From the NCBI RefSeq assembly GCF_004343585.1, contig NZ_SLYW01000009.1:1-64000 (forward strand): DNA of 64,000 nt. Reading direction: 5' to 3'. The notes beneath the pieces are model-generated. The model was not told where the DNA came from, did no database searches, and saw only the letters and a program-made list of their open reading frames with translations. This stretch comes from Neorhizobium sp. JUb45. GTDB taxonomy: Bacteria; Pseudomonadota; Alphaproteobacteria; Rhizobiales; Rhizobiaceae. Positions 27,584 to 37,100 of this stretch are shown here, in pieces (position 1 is the first letter of the stretch; the number at the start of each line of letters is the position of its first letter). Made by a program: the position numbers and the translations under genes.

Positions 27584-28740
27584 GCGACCGGAAAGGCTCT
27601 GAAGAAAGCCTTCGCCGTTGGCGGCTGGTGTTAGGCCGCTTCGCCGAACAGCAGCTTTCGGGTGCCTGCTCGGCCGACGATCTGCGCCGTGATGCTGCCC
27701 TCGACCGGATCTATGGCGAATCCTATCGTCGCCGGGGTATCCGCACCGGTGGCCCGCAGGCCAAGGCGAAGAACCGCAAAGGCGGCACGGAACCGCCGCA
27801 GATGACCATGCCGGAATGGTATGGCGAGATGCGGTCATTGTTTCCGCGCTCAGTCCTTGAGCAGGTCGAAAAAGATGCGCTCGGACGGTTCGGCATGACC
27901 GAGCTTCTCAATGACCCCAAGGCATTGGCAGAACTGACACCCGATCCTTCCCTCCTGGCGGCGCTTTTGTCCCACCGTGGGCGCTCTGACCCTGTCGTGG
28001 CCGAAAAAATCCGGCAGGTGGCAAAACGTGTTGTAGAGGAACTGACCAAGCGGTTGCGGCTGCAGTTGAGCCGCGCCATGTCGGGTGCGCGGCGCCGTGG
28101 TGAAACCACAGCGCGCCGATCGACTGCCCGCGACATCGCCTGGAATGATACGATCCGCAGGAACCTGAAAAATTGGGATAGGGAGAGGCAGGTTCTGATC
28201 GCCGAACATTTGCGTTTTCACGCATCTGCGCGCCGTCATTTGCCATGGCGCATCGTGTTGTGCATCGACCAGTCGGGCTCGATGGCAACATCGCTGATCT
28301 ATAGCGCAGTGATGGCCTCCATCCTTTCCACCCTCCCGGCGGTGACCGTCAAGCTCGTTTTGTTTGATACCACGATTGTCGATCTTAGCGACGAGATCGG
28401 CGATCCGGTCGATGTGCTGATGTCGGTCCAGTTGGGCGGCGGAACCGATATCGGCAAGGCTGTCGCCTATTGCGAGGCAACCCATATCGCCCAGCCGGAG
28501 CGGACAGTCTTCGTACTCGTGTCGGATTTCTGCGAAGGCGCGCCAGCCCGTAATCTGTTTGCGGCAGTGCGCAGGCTTGCCGCCTCGCGCGTGAAGCTTC
28601 TCGGACTGGCCGCATTGGATGACGCGGCCCAGCCTGCCTATGACCGCGATACGGCTGCGCGTCTGGCGGACGCCGGCATGGAGATCGCGGCCCTGACGCC
28701 GGAACATTTTGCCGATTGGGTTGCGGGGCATATGCGGTGA
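27580..28740 (+). CDS. vWA domain protein (YehP-like), MoxR partner
   Basis: A 386-residue protein with an N-terminal basic helical region and a C-terminal von Willebrand A domain. The MIDAS is complete: D-x-S-x-S in LCIDQSGSMATS (about residue 229), threonine in GGGTDIGKA, and aspartate in VLVSDFCEGAP. vWA proteins of this kind bind targets under control of MoxR ATPases. The ATG at 27580 overlaps the DUF5682 stop (ATGA) and follows a strong GGGGAGGAAG ribosome binding site, so the open extension to 27559 is dismissed. It overlaps the SWIM gene as GTGA. Confidence 0.92.
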   Translation: MSDRKGSEESLRRWRLVLGRFAEQQLSGACSADDLRRDAALDRIYGESYRRRGIRTGGPQAKAKNRKGGTEPPQMTMPEWYGEMRSLFPRSVLEQVEKDALGRFGMTELLNDPKALAELTPDPSLLAALLSHRGRSDPVVAEKIRQVAKRVVEELTKRLRLQLSRAMSGARRRGETTARRSTARDIAWNDTIRRNLKNWDRERQVLIAEHLRFHASARRHLPWRIVLCIDQSGSMATSLIYSAVMASILSTLPAVTVKLVLFDTTIVDLSDEIGDPVDVLMSVQLGGGTDIGKAVAYCEATHIAQPERTVFVLVSDFCEGAPARNLFAAVRRLAASRVKLLGLAALDDAAQPAYDRDTAARLADAGMEIAALTPEHFADWVAGHMR

Positions 28741-30905
28741 GCAAAGCCAAGATGGACACATCGGTGATGTTCGATGCCACGCCCCTGAGCGACGAGGTGC
28801 TCGAAGCCGCGTCTTCCAGAGGCTTGTTGCGTCGTGCCCGTCGTGACGTTGAAGCCGGGTTGGTGCGGATTACCGGACGAGACGGCGGAACCATTTTGAC
28901 GGAGGCCGATGGCGAGACGGTACAGTTGCCTGCCGGCCCGCTTTCGGCGGCGCGTTGCAGTTGCCCCGCGAGCGGCCTTTGTCGCCATATCCTCGCCAGC
29001 ATCGTGTTTATTCGCGAGGCGGAGGAGGTAAACGCTTCTCCAGCCGCTGAAGAGGAGATTACGCACACACAGGTCGGGCCGGGTGAGCCACTTTCCTCGG
29101 CGCCGGTTGTGGCCGCGGCGGAAAACGAACCGGGCGAGCCGGACCCCAAGCCGGACATCCCCGCGGAGATACGGGCGCTCGGCGATGCCACGATCGTCAA
29201 GGCATTCGGTCGTGCTGCCCATATCCGTGCGCAGGCGCTGATCGCCGCGCTCGAGCCCAACGATATCCGCATGGAAGCGAACGGCAACACTCTGCGTATC
29301 GAACTCGGCACGCATCCGGTCGTCCATTATCTTGCCGGCGGCGGACCGGCCGGAATGATTTCTAAATCGACCAGTTCGGAACGTATGGTGTTGCATGCGG
29401 CCGCGCTGGTGGCCGTCCTTGGTCCGGCAAATGACCGTAAGGCTGACGATCCGACAGAGGTGGCGTCGGATGTGGCGCCTGGCCTCGGGGCGGCGGTGTC
29501 CGCGGACAGTCTGGCCGATGCCACGCTTTTGCTTCGGCATGCGGCGCGGCTTGCTCTTTCGAAGGCACCAATTGGCCTCGAAGAGCGAACAGCCGACCTG
29601 ACGCTGTCGTCGCGGGCGGAATCCATTCCCCGTCTCGCCGCCGAATTGCGCACGATTGCCGCGATGATCCGGCGGCGGCGTGAGCGGCTGGATGGGGCGG
29701 AACCCGCCGACCTTTTGCGCATGCTGGCGCGCAGTTATGCCTTGATCGAGGCACTGAAAACCCGACCTTCCGACCCTCTGCTGAGTGGTTTCGGTGGTGA
29801 GGCGCCACAGAAACGGGCGGCAATCGATCTTGTCGGCTGCGGTCTGCAGCTATGGCAGACAGACAGTGGTGCACGTGGAGTGACGGGTTATTACATCTCC
29901 GCCGAAGGTGAAAATTTTAATGCGACGCTGGCGCGTGGTGCCGGCAGTGATACGTCTTTTTCGCCAAGTGGAGCGGCAACCGGCGACCCCGTCTTCGGGC
30001 ATTCGTTAGCGGCTTTGGCCGGACGAGCATTCCGTCTTGATGGTGGTGCTGCTACCAGCACCGGCCGCCTGCAGGTCGGCGGCGGTCGGGCACATGTCGA
30101 TGACAGGGGCTGGGCTGCGTCGATTGGGGCGATTGATGGTGCCGTCCTTGACGATTGGCAGCAATGCGCCGCCCGGCTTGTCGCAAATTTCAGGCCTAAA
30201 CTGGCAATGACGCCGCGCCGCGCCGTGCCACTGGTGTTGAAGCCTACGAGGCTTGGCGCCCTGCGTTTCGATGAGGTGTCGCAGGTTGGGTACTGGCCGA
30301 TCGGCGACATGCATGGTGCGTGGCTGGAATTGGAAATCGATGGTGACGACCGCATGGATGCGAAATTCGAACTGCTTGGTGCGCTTGATGCACGCAAGCC
30401 GCCCTTGATTGTGGTTCTGGCGGAAGAACGCGGCGCCGAGATCCTGATGACACCACTGGGGTTCGGATCGGATGCCCTGACCTTGCTCGACCTGCCGCCT
30501 ATTGCCGATAGACCGCCGGAGCAGAAGGCCAGCCTGCTTTCCCGTCTCGCCAAAGGTCTTTCGTTTTCCGGCACGTCGCGTCACGGCGGCGATGACAGTC
30601 TCCGCTTTGAAGCCATGTCGCTGCCGCGGGCGAAAAGCATGCGGCTGGTATCGGGCGCCTTCGACGGACTGTTGGCGCTGGCCGAATTGGGTGGGCGGAT
30701 GGAAGACGCCGATCGCCTGCAAGCAATGGAACAATCGGGACAAGCTATGGAGGAGGCGGGTCTTATGTTGGCAGGACGATTGGTGGCAAACGTGGCTACC
30801 GCTCCAAGCGCGGAGAGGCCGGACCGCCTGCTGCGCGCAGCCTATGCCCTTGATCTCTTGACAAGGACTGAGCCGCGGCTGCCCTTCGTCAGGCCATTGC
30901 CTTGA
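28737..30905 (+). CDS. SWIM zinc-finger protein (YehQ-like)
   Basis: A 722-residue protein. Near residue 75 it carries a SWIM zinc-binding motif, CxC…CxH, seen as ARCSCPASGLCRHI. An acidic linker and a long mixed region follow. SWIM domains bind DNA or proteins. It is the last gene of the five-gene operon, with a GTG start that overlaps the vWA stop (GTGA); the frame is also open to 28716 but lacks a ribosome binding site. The combination DUF4132–MoxR–DUF5682–vWA–SWIM has been proposed by comparative genomics as an NTP-dependent conflict-type system, though no function is established. Confidence 0.88.
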   Translation: MSKAKMDTSVMFDATPLSDEVLEAASSRGLLRRARRDVEAGLVRITGRDGGTILTEADGETVQLPAGPLSAARCSCPASGLCRHILASIVFIREAEEVNASPAAEEEITHTQVGPGEPLSSAPVVAAAENEPGEPDPKPDIPAEIRALGDATIVKAFGRAAHIRAQALIAALEPNDIRMEANGNTLRIELGTHPVVHYLAGGGPAGMISKSTSSERMVLHAAALVAVLGPANDRKADDPTEVASDVAPGLGAAVSADSLADATLLLRHAARLALSKAPIGLEERTADLTLSSRAESIPRLAAELRTIAAMIRRRRERLDGAEPADLLRMLARSYALIEALKTRPSDPLLSGFGGEAPQKRAAIDLVGCGLQLWQTDSGARGVTGYYISAEGENFNATLARGAGSDTSFSPSGAATGDPVFGHSLAALAGRAFRLDGGAATSTGRLQVGGGRAHVDDRGWAASIGAIDGAVLDDWQQCAARLVANFRPKLAMTPRRAVPLVLKPTRLGALRFDEVSQVGYWPIGDMHGAWLELEIDGDDRMDAKFELLGALDARKPPLIVVLAEERGAEILMTPLGFGSDALTLLDLPPIADRPPEQKASLLSRLAKGLSFSGTSRHGGDDSLRFEAMSLPRAKSMRLVSGAFDGLLALAELGGRMEDADRLQAMEQSGQAMEEAGLMLAGRLVANVATAPSAERPDRLLRAAYALDLLTRTEPRLPFVRPLP

Positions 30906-31418
30906 TTGTTCGTTTTCGTCTGATCTGCTTTTGCATTTTGGCGTGATCCGCTTCCAGCGAGAAAAATATGGGTTCGTCAACATCTTGAACAGACTTAGGT
31001 TGCCCAGTGCAAGATGGAAAAGCGGGTTAAAATCTAGTGGAATTCAACAGTCAGTCTTCATAAGGCCAAGCATGCCAGGATATCCTGCGGCAATCACTTC
31101 CTTCGCACTTGAGGCGTAAGTGCCAATAACAAAGACTACGGTGGACGGCCTGCTGTTTTTTCGCGAAACATGTAAACTTTCAGATGTTTATCGATATCGC
31201 ATTGCGTGTTGGCGGTTCGAGTCCCTTCAAGGCGAAGGCGCCCGCCGGGCAAATGGCTTAAACTTCTCTGGAGTTCACGCTGAACGGTGGCTTTTCACCT
31301 CGACCCCAGCTGTACACGCCGTCGTTTGCCTTTCCTGAGCGGTCATCATTCTCGGCGAAGTCTCGTCGGCTTCGCACCAGAATCAGACGCTCGGCGTCTG
31401 TATAGAGCGCTCGGGTGG
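30906..31418. other. Intergenic region after the MoxR–vWA operon
   Basis: About 510 bp without a supported gene, lower in GC than the operon. It contains tRNA-like repeat copy B around 31200. Short open frames here have no recognisable product. Confidence 0.5.
31200..31236 (+). repeat. tRNA 3'-half-like degenerate repeat, copy B
   Basis: Contains GTTGGCGGTTCGAGTCC followed by CTTCAAGGCG, matching the shared core GGTTCGANTCC–NNTCAAGNCG of the repeat family. It has only the T-arm-like part; no tRNA body is seen. Confidence 0.5.
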
Positions 31419-32000
31419 CTACGTCAGATCGTGGAGGTCTTTACCCAAAGCCCGCCCGAATCGCCACTCACTAAATCTCACCTCCAAACCTGCACGCTCT
31501 GGAGTGCAGCACATTGGGCCAACCAGGTAATGATCCGCTTCTGGGAATGGGCAGAGGCGGACCAATGGCCAAGCTTGCCCATCGTATGAGGCTTGTATTC
31601 TCAGAACGCCGCTCTGGACTGTCACCCTGATCCAAAAATCTGATGGGTCGCCGTCATATCGCCCCGTTGCCCAGTCGGAGGTTTCATTGGTTAGCACACT
31701 GCCGAGCAAGCCATATCCGTCCGAGAACTCGATCCCGGTCTTGACCCACCGTCTTTCGTCGAGCCTGACCATGAGGCCAGCTTGGTCGTAAAGATGTTTG
31801 AAATGTGCCTGGATCCGAACCTGGGCGGTGAAATCGCGTTGGGCCTGGAATGCGTAGAAGTGGCCGCTGTCGCGCACAAAGCCATAGTGTGTCTCTCGCC
31901 AAAAGTCCGTGTTGGCGTCGGTCGTTACGGAAAGTTCAGTATTCGAAGCTTCTGCTTTTGTGGGCTCATTGAGCCACCGTCCATTTTCAAGACTCTGCAA
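31419..32000 (-). CDS. DUF1349 domain protein (beta-sandwich, concanavalin-like)
   Basis: A 193-residue protein of the DUF1349 family, recognised from RETHYGFVRDSGHFY, FTAQVRIQAHFKHLYDQAG, LMVRLDERRWVKTGIEF and the end EVRFSEWRFG. The fold is a carbohydrate-binding-like beta sandwich; function is not known. The start is set at the TTG at 32000, because AAGGAG lies 8 bp before it on the coding strand and homologues begin about here. The open frame reaches an ATG at 32075 that lacks a ribosome binding site. It is a single gene, facing away from the MFS gene at 32382. Confidence 0.8.
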   Translation of the reverse strand: MQSLENGRWLNEPTKAEASNTELSVTTDANTDFWRETHYGFVRDSGHFYAFQAQRDFTAQVRIQAHFKHLYDQAGLMVRLDERRWVKTGIEFSDGYGLLGSVLTNETSDWATGRYDGDPSDFWIRVTVQSGVLRIQASYDGQAWPLVRLCPFPEADHYLVGPMCCTPERAGLEVRFSEWRFGRALGKDLHDLT

Positions 32001-32381
32001 CGGTGTCTCCTTATGACGACTAGCGGACTTGCTCAGCACATCCCCTGCAAAGCGGTTAGTTCCTAGAGAGCCCAATTGCTGCCAACAGGCAAGCTCTGAG
32101 AAGGCATCTTACGCTCTGGGCGGCCAAGGCGGTCTGAACCGCCGCGAGCAACTTGAAAGCGGGCTTCGTGTCGACGGGAGTTTGTCCCGTTCGCGGTATG
32201 AGCGGCGGCTGAGTCGGTCGGCCTCAAATTTTGGAAGAGGGCACGCCAGACCATAGCCTCGGATGTCGGTTAAGGGTCTTCGTCATCGCGCCATGGCGAA
32301 ACAACGGGAACACTTCGATCATGACCGAAGCTTCTGGTCGTTGAGCCTGCGATAAGGGCTAATGACCAATGGAACACTTTC
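32001..32381. other. Intergenic region between DUF1349 gene and MFS gene
   Basis: About 380 bp between two divergent genes. No coding frame is supported. It should hold both promoters, but no clear boxes or operator symmetry were found. Confidence 0.45.
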
Positions 32382-33605
32382 ATGACATCTAAAGCCTCAT
32401 CATTTTTCGGCTGGCATGTGGTCGCTGCCACTTTCCTCGTCGCTATGTTTGGCTGGGGGGTCGGTTTTTACGGACCGCCCATCTATTTGCAGATGGTGGT
32501 TCAGCGGACTGGATGGCCCTTCGCGCTCGTATCCGCCGCTGTCACGCTGCATTTTCTCATTGGAGCGGTCGTCGTCGCAAACCTGCCTCGACTTTATCGG
32601 CGTTGGGGCGTTCCAGTGACAACGTCTGCCGGAGCGGTTGTGCTTGCCATCGGTGTCGGCGGGTGGTCACTGGCCAGCCATCCTTGGCACCTTTTTGCAG
32701 CTGCTCTTCTGAGTGGGGCAGGTTGGGTTGCCATGGGAGCTGCGGCGGTGAATGCAATTATCGCTCCATGGTTTGTCCGCAAACGTCCGGCAGCACTGTC
32801 CATGGCATACAATGGAGCGAGCGTGGGTGGCGTAGTTTTTTCGCCCTTGTGGGTCGTTCTCATCGCTTGGAGCGGGTTTTCACAGGCTGCGATGATTGTC
32901 GGGATTTCCATGACCGCCACAGTCGCGGTCCTGTCTGCTCTGGTGTTTTCCAAATCGCCAGAAGCCTTGAGGCAGTCTCCAGACGGAGCGAAGTCAAACC
33001 AAGTGCAGACGATGGCAGCGTCTTCGCCGGCTCCATCCCTGGCACGCGGTTTGCTGTGGCGCGATCGTCGCTTCATAACGCTCTCAGCGGGTATGGCCGC
33101 CGGACTGTTTGCGCAGATAGGACTGTTGGCACATATGTTTTCGATCGTTGTTCCTTTCTTTGGTCCGCAAGGCGCGGGCGTACTGATGGGTGGCGCAACC
33201 GCTGCTGCAGTTGCGGGGCGCACTGGCATGGGCTGGTTTATGCCGGTTTCGGCGGACCGCCGTCTTATCGCTTCCGCAAGTTACGGCGTCCAGGTCATCG
33301 GCTCCGTCACGCTTCTGCTGGCAGGTGGAGACCATGCGGCTGCAATGATAGCCGGGGTCCTCCTTTTCGGCCTGGGCATTGGCAACGCTACGTCGCTCCC
33401 GCCTCTCATCGCACAGGTGGAATTTGACAAGGCCGATGTTTCACGAGTCGTGCCGCTGATCGTGGCTCTTAGTCAAGCGACGTATGCCCTTGCACCCGCC
33501 GTGTTCGGCATCGTCAGGACAATCTCCGAACCTGGCGTTTTTATACTGGCGGCGGCGATCCAACTTGTTGCGGTAGCGACCTTTGTTTACGGCCGCCAAA
33601 AATGA
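32382..33605 (+). CDS. Major facilitator superfamily transporter
   Basis: A 407-residue inner-membrane transporter with about 12 hydrophobic segments in two halves separated by a polar loop near residue 200 (SPEALRQSPDGAKS). The beginning (FFGWHVVAATFLVAMFGWGV) and the segment GAGWVAMGAAAVNAIIAPWF resemble the monocarboxylate/oxalate-formate type of MFS protein. The substrate cannot be told. It has no partner gene nearby and is followed by a tRNA-like repeat and a non-coding stretch. Confidence 0.85.
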   Translation: MTSKASSFFGWHVVAATFLVAMFGWGVGFYGPPIYLQMVVQRTGWPFALVSAAVTLHFLIGAVVVANLPRLYRRWGVPVTTSAGAVVLAIGVGGWSLASHPWHLFAAALLSGAGWVAMGAAAVNAIIAPWFVRKRPAALSMAYNGASVGGVVFSPLWVVLIAWSGFSQAAMIVGISMTATVAVLSALVFSKSPEALRQSPDGAKSNQVQTMAASSPAPSLARGLLWRDRRFITLSAGMAAGLFAQIGLLAHMFSIVVPFFGPQGAGVLMGGATAAAVAGRTGMGWFMPVSADRRLIASASYGVQVIGSVTLLLAGGDHAAAMIAGVLLFGLGIGNATSLPPLIAQVEFDKADVSRVVPLIVALSQATYALAPAVFGIVRTISEPGVFILAAAIQLVAVATFVYGRQK

Positions 33606-34171
33606 CCGATTCGAGTCCAGTCCCGACCCCGGCGGCAAGAACCCTAATGTCCGTTTCTCTGTCAACGTGCCCTGGGAACGCGCGGTCGGCAATCTGGCTC
33701 AGATCGGTCGTTCTCCATACGGCGTACCGGCGTTTTCCGCTAAGCAGCTTCCGTGCGTTAGTTCTCGCATAACAGGGTCGGAAGTTCGAATCCTATCAAG
33801 ACGTAAGACCTGCAGTAGCAGTGAATAGCTTAGCGGCTGCAGCAGGACGGCGCTGTCAATGCGGCATAATGGTGCCATTCGTTAGTGTCGTTTAGCGCGG
33901 CAGTAAGTGCTTGCGGCACCACCACCGACAACTACCTTGAATAAGGCACCAATGAGTGCCCGCTGCCTCTAAGTCGGCACGGGACAGTTTGGTCCCCGAA
34001 AAAGTAGCTTCAGGCCATCCGTCCAGATGCCGTAAGCCGGATCTTATGCGGGTATAATCAGCCAAGTTTTTCAGCTGACAAACGGATATCCAAATCCAGC
34101 AATAATTTGGATTTTCGATATTTTTTTATGCTAATTCACTCATATAGATTCGGGCGGGAAATGGCTAATCG
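33606..34171. other. Intergenic region before the autotransporter gene
   Basis: About 565 bp with no supported gene. It includes tRNA-like copy C at 33752, then AT-rich sequence (for example ATATTTTTTTATGC near 34120) that is likely the promoter region of the autotransporter. Confidence 0.5.
33752..33803 (+). repeat. tRNA 3'-half-like degenerate repeat, copy C
   Basis: Contains GTGCGTTAGTTCTCGCATAA, then CAGGGTCG and GAAGTTCGAATCC plus TATCAAGACG. It looks like the anticodon 3' arm, variable loop and T-arm of a tRNA; the acceptor stem is not restored, and the 5' half is missing. Confidence 0.55.
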
Positions 34172-37100
34172 ATGAGTACAGGTGCGGGATTGTGGAAATG
34201 CTCGAACCAATGCGACAGCAACCAGCGTTTTAGCCGCCTTTCACTGGTTCAAATGCTCATTTCGTTCGTCGTGGCATTGTTAGCTGTCGGTGCGACTGGC
34301 TTTTCGCCCGCCTACGCTTTGTCTGCCGCATGCAGCACCTTGAATAACCAGAGTGGGACGACGTCGTACACCGGCCGATTTGCGGCTTCTGCCTTTGACA
34401 CGGGCGAAACGATCACTGTGTCGTTTACTGATAACGGGACGGATCCCAAAACTAATCAAACTGCTTCTGCTAATATTCGACTTTCGACTTACGACCTTGC
34501 CGCAGTTTATGTCTACTCAAGTTATTCAGGCTCTCAAGGACAGCAGTCCGGCACCAACAACTCTCTAAGTACCTCAGGGCTTTATATTGCTTTGAACGCA
34601 CGGACCTACCTCAGCGCTTTCTCCATCGTTTGCTCGGGCCAGCTATCCACACCAAGTGTGATATCTGTGAACCCCAACGCTGGCACGACGGCCGGCGGTA
34701 CTTTGGTAACGATCACCGGGACCAACTTTACCGGTGCGACAGGCGTGACCTTCGGTGGGACGGCTGCGACCAGTTATACGGTCAACAGCGCCACCTCGGT
34801 CACCGCGGCAACCCCAGCGCACGCTGCAGGCTCCGTCGATGTCGTGGTGACCACGGCTAACGGAACGGCAACGCTTTCTAGCGGATATAGCTATACGGCG
34901 GCGAACCTGAGCCTGATGCCTCCTTCTGGAGCACTAAACTCAGGCACCGTCGGCACGGTCTTTTCTCAGACCATTACGGTTTCAGGTGGGAGCTTGCCCT
35001 ATTCCTACTCTGTCAATTCAGGTGCGCTTCCAGCGGGCGTGACGCTCAACACTGCGACTGGTGCCATCGTCGGGACGCCGACGACGGCTGGCAGCTACAG
35101 CTTTGCTGTCACAGCAACGGATGCAAACAACACTGCAGCATCGGCAAGTTATACGCTGGCCATAGCTGCCATATCGGTGCCACTCACAGTCTCGCCGAGC
35201 TCGGGCGCTTTGACAACCGGGACAGTTGGAACGGCTTACAGCGAGGCCGTTTCGGTTTCGGGGGGTACATCACCCTATAGCTATGCCGTAACCTCCGGAT
35301 CGCTTCCTGCGGGTCTGGCGCTGAATACCTCAACAGGGGTGATCTCAGGCACCCCGACGACAGGTGGATACGCCGCCTTCACTGTGGCGGCCACCGATGC
35401 CAACAGCGCAACGGGCAGTGCGAGCTATACGCTCGCCATTGCAGCCGTGGTTCCCGGCGCTCCAACGATCGGGGCAGCAACGGCAGGCGATGGCGGGGCG
35501 ACTGTGTCCTTCACCGCACCGTCCGCCAATGGCGGAGCCGCGATCACCGGATATACCTTCACGGCCAGCCCCGGCGGCGCAACCGCGACCGGTGCGGCGA
35601 GCCCGATCACAGTGACCGGCCTGACCAATGGCACGGCCTATACCTTCACCGTCGTCGCTACCAACAGCGTCGGTTCAAGCGCCGCATCCGCTGCATCCAA
35701 TTCGGTGACCCCGGCGGCGGCCGTTCAGCTTCCTGTTGCCAACAATGTCAGCGCGACGGTTGCGGCCAATTCGTTGGCCAATCCGATTGCCCTCAACATT
35801 ACCGGTGGCGCTGCAAACTCTGTTGCCATCGCATCGAACCCCGCCCACGGCACGGCGAGCATCGCCGGAACATCGATCACCTACACGCCGACGGCTGGTT
35901 ACTCCGGAGCTGACAGTTTCACTTATACCGCGACCAACACGGCCGGAACCTCGACGGCCGCAACTGTCAGCATCACGGTATCGGCCCCAACCTTTGCCTT
36001 CTCGCCAGCGGCTGGCACGCTGACGGGCGCAACGGTCGGAACGGCTTACAGCCAGACTGTTGCAGCCTCCGGGGGCGCTTCGCCCTACACTTATGCCGTA
36101 AGTTCCGGATCGCTTCCTGCGGGCCTGACGCTGGATATGTCGACAGGGGTGATCTCCGGCACACTGACGACGGCTGGAAACGCAAGCTTCACCGTGACGG
36201 CAACCGATGCCAACAATGCAGCAGGCAGTTCGGCCTATGCGCTCGCAGTGACGTCGCAAGCTGTAACACTCACCGTCTCGCCAGCATCTGGTGCCTTGAC
36301 GTCTGGAACAGTCGGAACCGCCTATTCCGGCTCCGTCAGTGCAACGGGTGGGACCGCACCTTACACCTATGACGCTACCGGACTGCCGGCGGGCCTTACT
36401 CTCAACGCCTCAACCGGTACGATATCTGGTACTCCGACGGCAGCTGGCAATTCCTCTGTCGTGGTAACGGTCAACGATAGCAGCACTCCGGCCAATACCG
36501 GTGATGCGAATTACACACTGGCGATCGCGGCTGCTCCGGCCGTTTCCTTCACCTTCTCCCCCTCCGGCGGTGCGCTGACGGAGGCGATGGCTGGCGAAGA
36601 CTATAGTCAGGCCATCTCAGCCACAGGCGGCGCAGCGCCGCTGATCTACAGCCTCTCGTCTGGAAGTTTACCGAACGGCGTGGTTCTCAATGTCTCGACA
36701 GGTGAACTCACTGGCCCGCTGGCCGCTGGATCCGAAGGAGACTACAGCTTTACCATCCAGGCGCGCGACAACAACGGTGATATAGGCACGGCTAGCTATA
36801 CCTTGAAAGTTGCGCCTCGTGCCGTCACCGTCGATGACAAGGTCGTATCGGTTCCAGCTGGCTCTTCACCTGCAAACGTCAATCTGGCGGGAGGGGCGAC
36901 AGGGGGGCCCTTTGTTTCAGGCGATCTGACGTTTGTGGAGCCAGCAAACGCCGGCACGGTCAGTATCGTCAATGGCGAGTTTGCCCAAGCAGGTGGCCCA
37001 ACGCCGACCGGCTGGTACCTGAAGTTCATTCCCAACCCTGCATATGCGGGTCAGGTCCGCATCGGCTTCCGTCTCACCAGCGCGCTCGGAGTCTCAAATA

